Below, one piece after another: positions 1-10,187 of a stretch of 35,168 nt of DNA; within the stretch, counting starts at the first letter, position 1; the number at the start of each line of letters is the position of its first letter. The notes beneath the pieces are model-generated. The model was not told the DNA's origin, did not search any database, and was given only the letters and a program-made list of their open reading frames with translations. The position numbers and the translations under genes are program-made. The DNA is from Chara braunii (lineage: Eukaryota > Streptophyta > Charophyceae > Charales > Characeae): assembly GCA_003427395.1 (NCBI GenBank), contig BFEA01000147.1, forward strand, positions 1,171,953 to 1,207,120. The letters run 5' to 3'.

Positions 1-775
1 CAATTGCGGCAGGCCCCCGCCATGCCCTCCCCTCCCCTGAAGAAACACATATGTTCAGGACCAACCAAGGTATAGAAATACAGGCAAGCAGGGACACAGA
101 CAAAAGGCTCGAGATCAAGGACAAGTTAATATCTTAGATGGGAGGTGGCCTCGTCTTCTCAGGGCAAACCATGGCTGACCGCTCCCGGTAATCACCGTGG
201 TCCTAGTAACTGGCCTCTACAACACCCTGGAAGCGGAAGTATGTCAAGGGGGTTCCTACTAGAACATATACTGCTTGCTGCGGGCTTAAACTCTCCGGCT
301 TTCCACAGTTTCCAGTCACGCTCTGGACTCTGGAGAAGAGCGTGCTTTGTATAATGGGACGCTGGATCTGGATCTGGTCTCCAGCAGGTGCTGCTCCCCG
401 CCAGTGGACTGGAGCCATCGCAACCCGGGTGGATGCTCATATCACCCTCCACAGTAGGACGCTCACCAACGCTTCGCTTCGGTAAAAAAAAACAAAAATC
501 AGTTGGCGGCGGCTTGCCGCCGCTTTTGGTTCCCTTCCAGTTTTTGGCGGGCGCTTCTCCGTGGCCACGAAAAGGTGGGCGCCACAGAAAAAAAAAGAAA
601 AAAAAAAGAAAAAAGAAAAAAGAACGAGGACTGTAGCCGGGAGAGGAGGTGTGTCGTCAGGATTTATTATAGACTTCAATGTCTGCATATATTTTGTCGA
701 AAGGAAGGTTCACGAGGAATCCGGTCTCTCGCAGTCAGGCGTTAGGGAAAGGTGGGGACCGATTCTGTGTGTGCC
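1..775. other. Upstream flank, no gene recognised
   Basis: I see no supported gene here. The stretch contains an A-rich, GA-rich run at about 585-640 that encodes only lysine/arginine-rich shadow peptides, and no splice-bounded segment resembling the DMC1 N-terminus. Short open frames on both strands overlap each other and have no recognisable motifs. Confidence 0.5.
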
Positions 776-861
776 TCGGAGCTGTCTTCTCGGTCTGTGC
801 TTCGATGCTCTCTTCGTCTCGGAGCTGTCTTCTCGGTCTGTGCTTCGATGCTCTCTTCGTC
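776..861. repeat. 43-bp tandem duplication (2 copies)
   Basis: Two adjacent near-perfect copies of a 43-bp unit beginning TCGGAGCTGTCTTCTCGG. Because 43 is not a multiple of three the copies fall in different reading frames, which argues against a coding role. Confidence 0.9.
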
Positions 862-1523
862 ATCAGCGTCCTTTTGGCTGTGCAAATTATCGTATGTCCT
901 ACGTAAGTTTCTTGGGTTTGGCTGTCCGTTGTTGACCTAATTAATGTAATGAAGTTTGGACTCTCTTCTTAGTGCAGTTTTGACCTTCGGTGTTTTTTTT
1001 ATTTTTTTTTATTTTTTTTATATATAGCTGCCCTCCCGCCTTCTTGTTGCTCGCTATGGTGGGCTCGCCGTTGACTTTGCTCGCTCTTTCGCCTGTCGTC
1101 GACTTTTCTCCTTCGCGTGTCGCAGGAAGAACAATTCTGTGTTCGCGCCCCCCCCCCCCCTCCCCCTTCCCCCCGAAGACCTTGGAATTTCCTATTCTGG
1201 GGTGACGGAAGTCCAACTTGTCGCGGTGCCTTACTACTCACCGGAAGCGATTCGCTGTAACATTTTCATAATAATCAAGTTTGTATTTTAATGCAGCCTG
1301 TGGGCGTAGTTGTACCATTCGCGATTCGCCAAAACTTGAATGCACCTTGACATGAAAAAACTGTCCAGATGCATAATTTTTTTTTGGCGAATGGCGAGTG
1401 GCAGGCCCTGTATGAGTGCATGCTAAGTTGTGCTGAGTCGTATAATTGTGATTCTAGTTGACTTCGTGACATTGTCAGTCCCTCCAATTCCGCGGGCGAA
1501 GTCTGCACTTGGCTGGATCCTTT

Positions 1524-1596
1524 ATTTCTGACCGTGAATCTTCATAATCTACGGTTCAGTCAGAAATCGAGAACTCGCGTAAGTGGGACTTGGGCC
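1524..1596. mobile_element. Foldback (MITE-like) fragment, CCACTTAC family
   Basis: TTTCTGACCGTGAATC is mirrored by a GGTTCAGTCAGAAA arm, and the right edge is GTAAGTGGGACTTGG. The element at 28439-28524 has the same layout: a TTTCTGAC core palindrome inside CCACTTAC/GTAAGTGG ends. Here the left CCACTTAC end is not visible, so this is probably a truncated copy. Confidence 0.5.
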
Positions 1597-2644
1597 TGTC
1601 TCGGACTTGGGCCTGTCTCGCATTTCTGGCCAGGGAAAATATAGTCTAATTGAATAAAATATCATCCATAGACGAACACTTGCCTGTCTCCATTATGGAC
1701 TGTGGTGCGCTACTCCGTAGATGTTTAAAATGGCTGAGTATATCTTCAGCGAGAAGATGGAAAGATGGACGTGCCATTGTAGTTTTTATTTGTCAGATTT
1801 TGTCTCACGTTTGGCGAGGGGTGGACCGAGGCTGTTTGACTGAGGAAAGGCCTACCGTAACGGTAGCGAGAGAGAGGCGCGAAGCCTTGCTTTTACCGGT
1901 AAATTCAAGGGAAATCTGATATTCATAGAAAATAATAAAAGATTGGAAATATGATCCGAAGTCTTGGTTCTCGATGGTTATTGAACGGAGATGAATTAGT
2001 TGACCCTACTTATCTTGTCTTCGTCATTTGCGTGCTGGTGTGCACATCTGCGGAATGGTGCTTTTATTTATTTATTTTTTTTGTTTTTTTTTTATATATT
2101 TTTATGAAGTGGTGTGTTTTTGCGTGCAAGGAAACGTTTGTCTGCACGTGCACGCGCGCAAACGGCAACTAATAACTCTGTTGAATGATGGCTTTTGAGA
2201 GAAGGCAAATGTCTCTTTGCAGGTGCACGTGCGCAAACAGCAATTGATTTCAGGAGGGCAAACTGCAATTGACTTGACTGTCCAGATCCAGCGAGTGGTC
2301 ATCTTACCTTGAAGTCACGAAATACGAAGTCCGAGCAAATCCGTTGACGTCCTCCTCTGGCTGGCAAGATGTACGGAACTATTCCGATTCCCTGTTTTTA
2401 CTTAGTTCGTCAGTCTTGAACCGGCTTTGTTTGCTCCTTTTTTTTTTGTTTTTTTTGTTTTTTTTGTTTTTGTTTTTGTTTTTGATTTTTTTTTGGTTTT
2501 TTTGTTTTTGTTTTGAGTGGGTTCTTATCCGCTCTGCCGGTTTCGAGGAGTTCCTTTATGGCTCCTAGCTTTGCAAGCAAGTCGTGCAAATGATGCAAGA
2601 CTTGCAAGGCATACAAACTCGTTCCACAGGAATTGTGCCGATTA

Positions 2645-2830
2645 TCTTTAGAGCATGTTCATACACGAGGACTTTTTCGACAAAGCTCTGGACATGATTT
2701 GCGGTGAGATTCATCCAGGTCTGGCCGTAATTGCTGCCCGATGCATTTTGGAAAATGCTCGTGTCAGTCAGCCGACAGTCGCTTTCAGATTCTTTTTTTT
2801 TTTTTTTTGAGTCGCTTTCAGATTCAGTAT
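2645..2830 (+). repeat. Dispersed retroposon-like body (possible SINE)
   Basis: The segment has the series GGACTTTTT ... ATTCATCCAGGTCTGGCCGTAATTGC ... GCTCGTGTCAGT. Degenerate versions recur at 3690-3990, 29440-29580 and 34300-34390. The copy at 29440 is preceded by GTTCAAGTCC, which resembles a tRNA B box, so a tRNA-derived SINE body is a reasonable reading. Ends are not defined. Confidence 0.4.
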
Positions 2831-2973
2831 GCCCACAGTCTCTTTCTCCTTTGTCTTTCCCTTCTTTTTTTGTTTATTTAAAAAGGCGTCGGCCTTGAGA
2901 TATCATCATTGAGATGACCGTCCCCAGGCAATTCAGAAATACTTGGTTTTACAGTTTACTCCTTAATCAAGTT

Positions 2974-3367
2974 CCATCATCTGGATTCGAACTCGGGTCT
3001 CTATTTCAACAGTTCACGGGGGCGAGGTCCCACTAGCAAAGAGGATTGGATTGAGCTCCCGAATCTGGACGTGTTTGAAGCAGAGATGCACAAAAGCAGT
3101 TCAATCTCGATTTTCTGCACCTTTCCACAAACACGTTCAGATGCAGGCATTCATCCATCATCTGGATTCGAACTCGGGTCTGTATTTCAACAGTTCACGG
3201 GGGCGAGGTCCCACTAGCAAAGAGGATTGGATTGAGCTCCCGAATCTGGACATGTTTGAAGCAGAGATGCACAAAAGCAGTTCAATCTCGATTTTCTGCA
3301 CCTTTCCACAAACACGTTCAGATGCAGGCATTCAATCCAATCCTCTTTGCTAGTGGGACCTCGCCCC
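2974..3367 (-). repeat. 181-bp tandem duplication with inverted 34-bp tail; tRNA-like segment
   Basis: Two copies of a unit of about 181 bp start at 2974 and 3155. Each contains a 34-bp block (3019-3052 and 3200-3233) that recurs perfectly in inverted orientation at 3334-3367. Read on the minus strand, each unit contains GAGTTCGAATCC, a close match to a tRNA B box (GGTTCGANNCC), preceded by an anticodon-arm-like CTGTTGAAATACAG. This suggests tandem, partly inverted tRNA-derived SINE material rather than a functional tRNA. Confidence 0.6.
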
Positions 3368-4455
3368 GGGTGTACCCACTGAAGTAGGCTCTGGGGTTCT
3401 TTTTGGTTTTTCCGACACGTCGACATTTCTTTCTTTTCTTTCTTTTTTCTGTCGTCTTTTTTCTGTCGTCTTTTTTTTGAATGAGTAGCTCTAGCTTCCA
3501 TTCTCAACCAATGCGTTCTATTCGGGTGTAGGCGGGTGAAGAGCAGAGTCAAAAAGTCTGGATGAGTGCATGCTAAGTTGATTTAAATGTTTCGTCATTT
3601 TATAACTGACGGGCCCTAAAAAAAAAAAAAAAAAGGGTAATTCAGAATTGCAGTATTTTACTCGTCTGCTTCCAGTTGGTCTGTATTTCAACCGTTTAGG
3701 GGCGTACCAACTGAGGTAGGGCAGTTGGTACTGTAGGACTTTTTGACTTAATTGCTGCCGTAATGCGGACCCTTGGGAATACCGAGAAGGGTTCCACCTC
3801 TCAGGGCATGCTCGCTTCAGGGCATACTCACACTATAGGACTTAATGGCTTGTTTGTGGCCGTAATTGCAGCCGGATTCTTCCAGGTGCAGGGTCGCAAA
3901 TCGGTCAGATACATTTAAGATAGTGCTAGTGTCAGTACCCTCTCAGTCATTTAAAATTCTTGTCTGGCTGTAATTACGGGTAAGGTGCTTGTGTCAGTAT
4001 GCCCTCAGTTCCAGTCTTCGACGTTTTCTACGTTCCCCACAAATTTGCGGTTCTTTGGGAAATCCTTTGAAAACGGTGCGTGCTGCTGCAACGAGCCAAA
4101 GGGGTTTCGTTCTCACTGCAGCCTATTGCTATGTTCATGCGTTGCAGAACACGAAGCAGGTCACTATTACGGCCAGGTTCATTGTTTCCCAAGCATGGAC
4201 ATAGCCCCAGGCCCCCAGCTGGGATGTGCCCCGTTAGTGCGGACCTCTCCCCCCCTGCCCCCCCATTCAAGCTATGGTGGTGAGCTGTATCTGTGTTTAG
4301 TACGGAGTATTGCGCCGAAATTCACAGCTGCAGCAAATTTACAGGTTTGCAGTTGTAAATTTCCCGCCAGACAGGCGGTGACAGCAGTGTATTGAAGTAT
4401 TTCGGCAGGAGTAGAGGCTACACAGCCCATAGCTACACAACCCATAGCCTACCTA
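3368..4455. other. Non-coding; degenerate SINE-like body at 3690-3990
   Basis: The stretch holds an A run at 3619-3634 and a degenerate copy of the dispersed body described at 2645 (GGACTTTTTGACTTAATTGCTGCC near 3737). A 136-codon open frame at 3985-4395 (+) has no recognisable domain or splice context, and I do not call it a gene. Confidence 0.4.
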
Positions 4456-4569
4456 CAGTCTTCCCCCCAATACAACGTATGGTCATTATATCTGAATTTG
4501 GGGTATCTTTCAGTCTAAATTCAGCTATAATGACCGGCGTACGTTGTATTGAATTTCGTGGGAAGACTG
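4456..4569. mobile_element. MITE family 1, copy 1 (TA-flanked foldback)
   Basis: The arms run CAGTCTTCCCCCCAATACAACG and, inverted, CGTTGTATTG...GGGAAGACTG. The internal GGTCATTATA and TATAATGACC arms are complementary around a GGGTATCTTTCAGTCTAAAT loop. A TA precedes the left end; on the right the TA has decayed to TG. It is non-coding, and three other copies are in this window. Confidence 0.85.
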
Positions 4570-4689
4570 TGATTGCTTGCGCAGTATGGATTATGTAGTT
4601 TTGGTTGTAGTAAAGGACTGGGGAAATTCGTAGTACTATGTAGTTTTGCTCGCGTAGTTAATGACAGTGGAAATTAGTAGTACTACCTA

Positions 4690-4783
4690 CTTCACCCGAA
4701 TACTGTCGTTATTGCTGTACTTAGACTGAAAGATACCCGAAATACACTTTTGTTGACCGTACGTTTTGTTCGGGGGAAGAATG
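4690..4783. mobile_element. MITE family 1, copy 2
   Basis: This 94-bp copy is flanked by TA on both sides. The left end is CTTCACCCGAATAC and the right end GTTCGGGGGAAGAATG. It has the same loop (TTAGACTGAAAGATACC) as the other copies but more diverged arms. Confidence 0.75.
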
Positions 4784-4869
4784 TAGTCAACATTCGAGAG
4801 TTATATGGACTTTCAGATGCATTTGGACCGATAGGGGGAAGAAGATACGCGAAGGAAAGGTAGTTCCTT

Positions 4870-5245
4870 ACTTAACACGGAGTGACAAGCTATTATAGTC
4901 ACGGAGTGACAAGCTAGTATAGTTCCTTAGTACTGTGGAGCTCGGAATATTTCCTCTATTGATTCCTTTCTCATCGCTACTTGGGTTAGGTCCTGGGTAA
5001 GGATAGTTCATTATTTAGTAGGTATGCTCTGTAGCTTTGCTGTCTAATCGGTTCTTGGGTTAGGTCCTGGGTTCCTTATTTAGTAGGTACGCTTTGCTTT
5101 GTAGCTCTCCTTTGAATCCTTTCTAATCGCTACTTGGGTTAAGTCCTGGCCCCTGCGTACGGATAGTTCCTCATTTATTTGGTATGCTCTGCAGCTCGGA
5201 CTATGTTTCATTTGATTCCAATCACTATTTGGGGTAGGTCTCGGC
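4870..5245. repeat. Degenerate minisatellite
   Basis: A block around GCTACTTGGGTTAGGTCCTGG followed by GGATAGTTC..ATTTAGTAGGTATGCTCTGTAGCT recurs four times (about 4970, 5045, 5125, 5210) with indels. A CACGGAGTGACAAGCTA unit is doubled at about 4880-4917. There is no coding signal. Confidence 0.7.
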
Positions 5246-5266
5246 AAGCTATGGACATAGCAACTA

Positions 5267-5380
5267 CCGTCTTCACCCGAATAGAACGCCGGTCATTATC
5301 ACTGTATGATCTGTATCTAGGCTGGAAGTTCCACTAAATACAGCTAAAATGACCTGGCGTTCTATTCGACTGAGGAAGGG
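5267..5380. mobile_element. MITE family 1, copy 3
   Basis: This 114-bp foldback has left arm CCGTCTTCACCCGAATAGAACG and right arm CGTTCTATTCG..GAGGAAGGG, with TA on both sides. The GGTCATTAT..AAATGACC inner arms match the family. Confidence 0.8.
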
Positions 5381-5432
5381 TAGCTCTGTTAGTGGTAATT
5401 TCCTCCCTGGACACTGACAACGTGGACGGTTG

Positions 5433-5560
5433 GATGCATAGTACGGAGGAAGTTACTTGTCCATGCATAGTACGGAGAAAAGTTCCTTGTCCATGCGAAG
5501 TACGGAGGAAATTACGTGTTTATACCATGCATAGTACCGTGTGTACTATGTAGTACCATG
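5433..5560. repeat. Tandem repeat, about 33-bp unit
   Basis: CATGCATAGTACGGAGGAAGT and close variants follow each other three to four times (about 5433, 5463, 5494, 5526), ending in a diverged ATGCATAGTACCGTG unit. Confidence 0.8.
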
Positions 5561-5613
5561 CAGGAGTCGAACCCCTCTCATTGCCCTCTTCTCTGCTGTT
5601 TAGTCATGTCCTT

Positions 5614-5620
<7 letters not shown>

Positions 5621-5693
<73 letters not shown>

Positions 5694-5698
5694 TGTGT
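5621..5698. repeat. Compound microsatellite (CT)28(GT)11
   Basis: An uninterrupted CT dinucleotide run to 5676 passes directly into a GT run to 5698. Ser/Leu-rich and Arg/Glu-rich open frames crossing it are products of the repeat. Confidence 0.98.
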
Positions 5699-5987
5699 CT
5701 GGGGTCTTTCTCTCGTCTCCTTTTCCCAATCTATCCCTCACCATCTGTCCCTCCTCTCCCTCTCTCAGGAAGCATGGTAACTCGAAACTAATGTGGATAT
5801 TATGGCTTTTAACCACTGTATGAATTGATTATGAAAGATTACATCACACAAATAAACGGGCACTGCGTTCGGCACTCTTTTTCATTTTCCCTCCCTTAAG
5901 CAAAAGGGCCTGGACTTTTGAGACATTTGCAATTCGTCACAACGTCGCCCAAGCTTACGGCTTGTAGTATGTGTCTGTGTCTTGCAG

Positions 5988-6088
5988 GGCTATTGTGCAG
6001 GCGAATGCAGATAAGGCCATTGCTGATCTGAAAGTGGAAGATGGAGCTGATGCGGAAGAGGAAGATTCATTTGAATCCCTTGACAGAC
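5988..6088 (+). CDS. DMC1: DMC1-type meiotic recombinase, N-terminal internal exon (partial gene)
   Basis: This 101-nt exon lies between an acceptor (TGTGTCTTGCAG, AG at 5986-5987) and a donor (GTGAGT from 6089). After one leading G it encodes 33 residues, AIVQANADKAIADLKV... ending in the acidic stretch EEEDSFESLDR, then a single C of a split codon. The next exon, at 31191, starts with TG and so completes a Leu codon. The joined junction reads ...[18 protein letters not shown], which parallels the plant DMC1 N-terminus (acidic region, then FE.IDKLI.QGINAGD). DMC1 is the meiosis-specific RecA-family strand-exchange recombinase, and this part precedes its helix-hairpin-helix DNA-binding domain. 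The identification rests on the exon pair; alone this exon would be anonymous. The exon needs two nucleotides from an upstream exon that I could not find. Confidence 0.85.
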
Positions 6089-6578
6089 GTGAGTGGTATT
6101 TGAAAGCTTCCTCTTTCCCCCCCTTTCTGTTTTTTTTTTTTGTATTTTGTCTTTTTTGTCTTCAGGACCTGGTGCCATGCCACTCTTGTAGATATTGGGT
6201 TGGGACAGGCTGGCAGGCTGCATATCTGTGCAATATCTATGTAGTAGTTGCAAGGTGTTATGGATAGGGGGGTTATGAGGGTCCGAACCAACCACTGACC
6301 AGCAGGCGGGGAGTAAATGTGTTATTGAGCTGGGAAAGCAAAGCAGGCATCAGGATTCGAACCATTGACCTTCACGTTGATGAGATTGAGGAAATAGTGG
6401 GCCTACTCTCAGTGAACTGCAGCAGGTGGGGAATGAGGATTTGAAGCGCTGGTCAGTGGTCAGTGGGACTGAAATTTGGTATTGCGCCGGTATGGTTCTG
6501 GGCGAATGAGGTAATTTACTAATTTTAGGTAGTCCCACTGCATGGATAGACTAAAATATAAGCGCCATCGTTGTGTGA

Positions 6579-7045
6579 GGGCGTCGTTAGACACTCCTCG
6601 GGGACGTGATTCCAAGGATTTCGTCTTCGTTCCACCTGTCCTCGGAGATGAAATCGGAAATGAAAATGTGAAAACACTCCCGAGGACAAATCCTTGGGCT
6701 CCGAGGATTTCCCAGCCAAATCGTCCTCGGCTCCAAAGGACCTCGCGACCTCGCGGTCCTTTGGGGCCCGAGGATCCGTGTTTCACGGAGAGGAGAGGGC
6801 ATGCACGTAGAGAGACGTTACAACCGAGAATTCGCATCGTGGCGGCACCCTATTGGCTAAAAGCCTGAAGCACAACTTTTTTTCTTTTTGGCTTCCTTTT
6901 TTTTTTCTTCTGACATTGCTCCGAGGATGAGTCCTAAAACGGATGCTCCGAGGATGAGTGTAACGAAGACGACGAAAACCCTAGACTTTTCCGAGGATTC
7001 GTCCTCGGAGCCCGAGGATGCCCCGAGAAGTGTCTAACGACGCCC
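6579..7045. mobile_element. 467-bp inverted-repeat DNA transposon (non-autonomous) with TGA target duplication
   Basis: The left end GGGCGTCGTTAGACACTCCT and the right end, read inverted, match over 25 bp with one mismatch. TGA lies immediately outside both ends (6576-6578 and 7046-7048), so a 3-bp target duplication is likely. The interior is studded with CCGAGGA/TCCTCGG in both orientations, like the subterminal repeats of cut-and-paste transposons, and holds an inner palindrome (AAAGGACC ... GGTCCTTT at about 6736-6763). It encodes no transposase. A 3-bp duplication with GGG ends would fit PIF/Harbinger or CACTA relatives; I cannot choose between them. Confidence 0.8.
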
Positions 7046-7047
7046 TG

Positions 7048-8860
<1,813 letters not shown>

Positions 8861-9091
8861 TCCTCCGATGGACCAGTGGATGAAAATTCCTTGCCAATGA
8901 TGCCCTCGGCCCTCTGATTATCACGGGTCCTTTACCTCCCGAGGGACAGAGGTACCTTGGGGAAGGGCACAAAATGGCTGTAGCCTGAGGATGCCCCAAG
9001 GATTCCCGGAGAAAATGTTTTCACTTTTTTTTTTTTTTTTTTTAATATCCGAGGATAGGTGGAATGATAATTTCCTCGGGGACTTTACGGC

Positions 9092-9116
9092 CCCGAGGAG
9101 TGTCTAACAAGCCCCT
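9092..9116. mobile_element. Solo end of the 467-bp transposon family
   Basis: CCCCGAGGAGTGTCTAACAAGCCCC is close to the right terminus of the element at 6579-7045. Diverged CCGAGGATA and TCCTCGGGG motifs lie just upstream (9045-9085). The matching left end was not found, so this is a truncated or decayed relative. Confidence 0.6.
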
Positions 9117-9127
9117 TTGTTCTATTC

Positions 9128-9206
9128 ATTTGGTCGCCTCTGGATTCAAACTTGGGTCTGTGTTTCAGAATTTCATAGGTGTACCAACTGAGCTATTGTC
9201 TGATGG
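9128..9206 (-). repeat. tRNA-derived SINE head
   Basis: On the minus strand there is TAGCTCAGTTGG, an exact RNA polymerase III A-box-like match. About 32 nt later comes AGTTTGAATCC, a B-box-like match with one change in the TTCGA core. The spacing matches a tRNA, but the acceptor stem does not close and no CCA-side pairing is visible, so it is a retroposed tRNA-like sequence rather than a working tRNA. The B-box segment resembles that of 2974-3367. Confidence 0.65.
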
Positions 9207-9308
9207 TCAAACTTAGATGCTACAACGAACTTTCTGGATTAACAAGCTTTGGATTTGACAGCCTATAGGGGTCGGTATTCCTCAGTTGGGCCTGAGGCTA
9301 TGTACAGC

Positions 9309-9464
9309 AAGGGGCAAACAGCCATGTTATGCATTCCTGCTCAGTCGAGCCTTGGCCTATATATAGTAAGTGCCAGACAGCCCTGTAAGGGGCAAACAGC
9401 CATGTTATGCATTCCTGCTCAGTCGAGCCTTGGCCTATATATAGTATGTGCCAGACAGCCCTGC
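9309..9464. repeat. 78-bp tandem duplication
   Basis: Two copies start at 9309 and 9387 (AAGGGGCAAACAGCCATG...) and include GCCTTGGCCTATATATAGTA. A third, shorter and more degenerate part continues to about 9525. Confidence 0.9.
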
Positions 9465-9530
9465 TATGCATTCCGCAGTGGGAACTCTATATAGTAAGAA
9501 GGGCCAGACAGCCATGCTATGCTATGCATC

Positions 9531-9680
9531 AAACTGCCAGTACCTCTCCTGTATATTGGCTGTGGGCCCTGCACGCAAAAGATACGGGATGTATCTGGCC
9601 AGTGCACGAGGATGGGCCGGCCTCTTTGTTAATCGCCTGGGCTTTTTTGTTTTTGTCGGGGAAAGGTACTGGTGGTTTAA
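9531..9680. mobile_element. Foldback element, TTAA family, copy 1
   Basis: The left end AAACTGCCAGTACCTCTCC is the inverted counterpart of the right end GGGGAAAGGTACTGGTGGTTT, which is followed by AA to give TTTAA. The right end matches that at 14816-14830, and its CCACCAGTAC termini match 29665-29889. The left flank has decayed to ATC instead of TTA. It is about 150 bp and non-coding. Confidence 0.65.
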
Positions 9681-9760
9681 TTTGGTGCTGTGCAACCATT
9701 CCAACTTTTTATCAGCAGTGGGCTAACTTGGTCTTCCTCCTTTTCGTATCGGGATGGGTT

Positions 9761-9840
9761 AGTCGTAGCCTCCTAAGTCCTAGTGGATATTTTACTGCAG
9801 AGTCGTAGCCTCCTAAGTCCTAGTGGATATTTTACTGCAG
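9761..9840. repeat. 40-bp perfect tandem duplication
   Basis: Two identical copies of AGTCGTAGCCTCCTAAGTCC plus 20 further bases, 9761-9800 and 9801-9840. The unit is a diverged copy of the right half of the palindrome at 10101-10187, read inverted (GCCTCCTAGGTCTAATGGATATTTT there). Confidence 0.95.
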
Positions 9841-9975
9841 ATTTCAAGGTAAGGGACGGTCAGCGAAAAAAGAAGTGCTGGGATCGTGATTATGCTGTAC
9901 AGCATTTAATTTTATTTTAACATCATCCATTAGGACCCGCACACTTTCAGGGTAAGGGACAGTTGGCAATTTTTC

Positions 9976-9985
9976 AAAAAAAAAA
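9976..9985 (-). terminator. RNA polymerase III T-run terminator of the U6 sequence
   Basis: Ten consecutive T on the minus strand directly follow the U6 3' end (GGTCCAAA then T10). This is the normal pol III termination signal and is longer than needed. Confidence 0.8.
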
Positions 9986-10081
9986 TTTGGACCATTTCTT
10001 GATTTATGCAGATCATCCTTGCACAGGGGCCATGCTAATCTTCTCTGTGTTGTTCCAATTTTAACGGATGTCCTGAAGGAC
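9982..10081 (-). ncRNA. U6: U6 spliceosomal snRNA sequence (possibly a retroposed or decayed copy)
   Basis: The minus strand reads GTCCTTCAGGAC (5' stem-loop), ATCCGTTAAAATTGGAAC, then the invariant ACAGAGA followed by AGATTAGCATGGCCCCTG, the AAGGATGA region, and ends AAATGGTCC before a T10 run. U6 is the catalytic core RNA of the spliceosome, pairing with U4, U2 and the 5' splice site. Relative to the usual sequence I see several changes at former CpG sites (GCGCAAGG to GTGCAAGG, ATCGAG to ATCAAG, CACGCA to TCTGCA region), typical of methylated, decaying copies. Plant-type upstream signals (USE, and TATA near -30) are not in place; a TATAT lies near -55. It is antisense to DMC1, inside its intron. 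The RNA identity is certain; function is doubtful. Confidence 0.93.
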
Positions 10082-10100
10082 TACAGTCAGCAAATTACTA

Positions 10101-10187
10101 ATGGCCCACTGTAACCCGCCTCCCAAATTTAACTTATATGATTTAAAAATATCCATTAGACCTAGGAGGCGAGTCACAGTGGGCCAT
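10101..10187. mobile_element. 87-bp foldback element abutting the U6 5' end
   Basis: ATGGCCCACTGTAACCCGCC and its inverted partner GGCGAGTCACAGTGGGCCAT form 23-bp arms with two mismatches around an AT-rich centre (TTAACTTATATGATTTAAAA). It begins 20 bp upstream of the U6 start on the minus strand. A diverged half copy makes up the 40-bp tandem repeat at 9761-9840. Confidence 0.8.

Larger units (their letters stand above)
862..2970. other. Low-complexity, T-rich non-coding stretch
   Basis: The stretch has several T-rich runs (about 990-1020, 2070-2100, 2438-2505, 2790-2808) and a C run at about 1150. A GTAAGT motif follows position 902 and could act as a 5' splice site, but the sequence before it does not resemble DMC1. 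A 20-bp direct repeat (GGACTTGGGCCTGTCTCG) sits at about 1587-1622. No gene is supported. Confidence 0.5.

Noticed and set aside
679-906. Candidate first DMC1 exon ending at the GTAAGT after 902
   Set aside because: One ATG in the 43-bp repeat would give the right splice phase, but the peptide is hydrophobic and unlike DMC1 N-termini, and the region is a tandem repeat. No support beyond phase.
3985-4395. 136-codon + open frame
   Set aside because: No domain, no splice or promoter context, and it overlaps other open frames of similar length; probably chance.
5516-5823. Ser/Leu-rich and Arg/Glu-rich frames
   Set aside because: They are translations of the (CT)n(GT)n microsatellite.
9309-9464. 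CRISPR-like direct repeats
   Set aside because: The units are adjacent two-copy tandem duplications without regular spacers, in a eukaryotic sequence.
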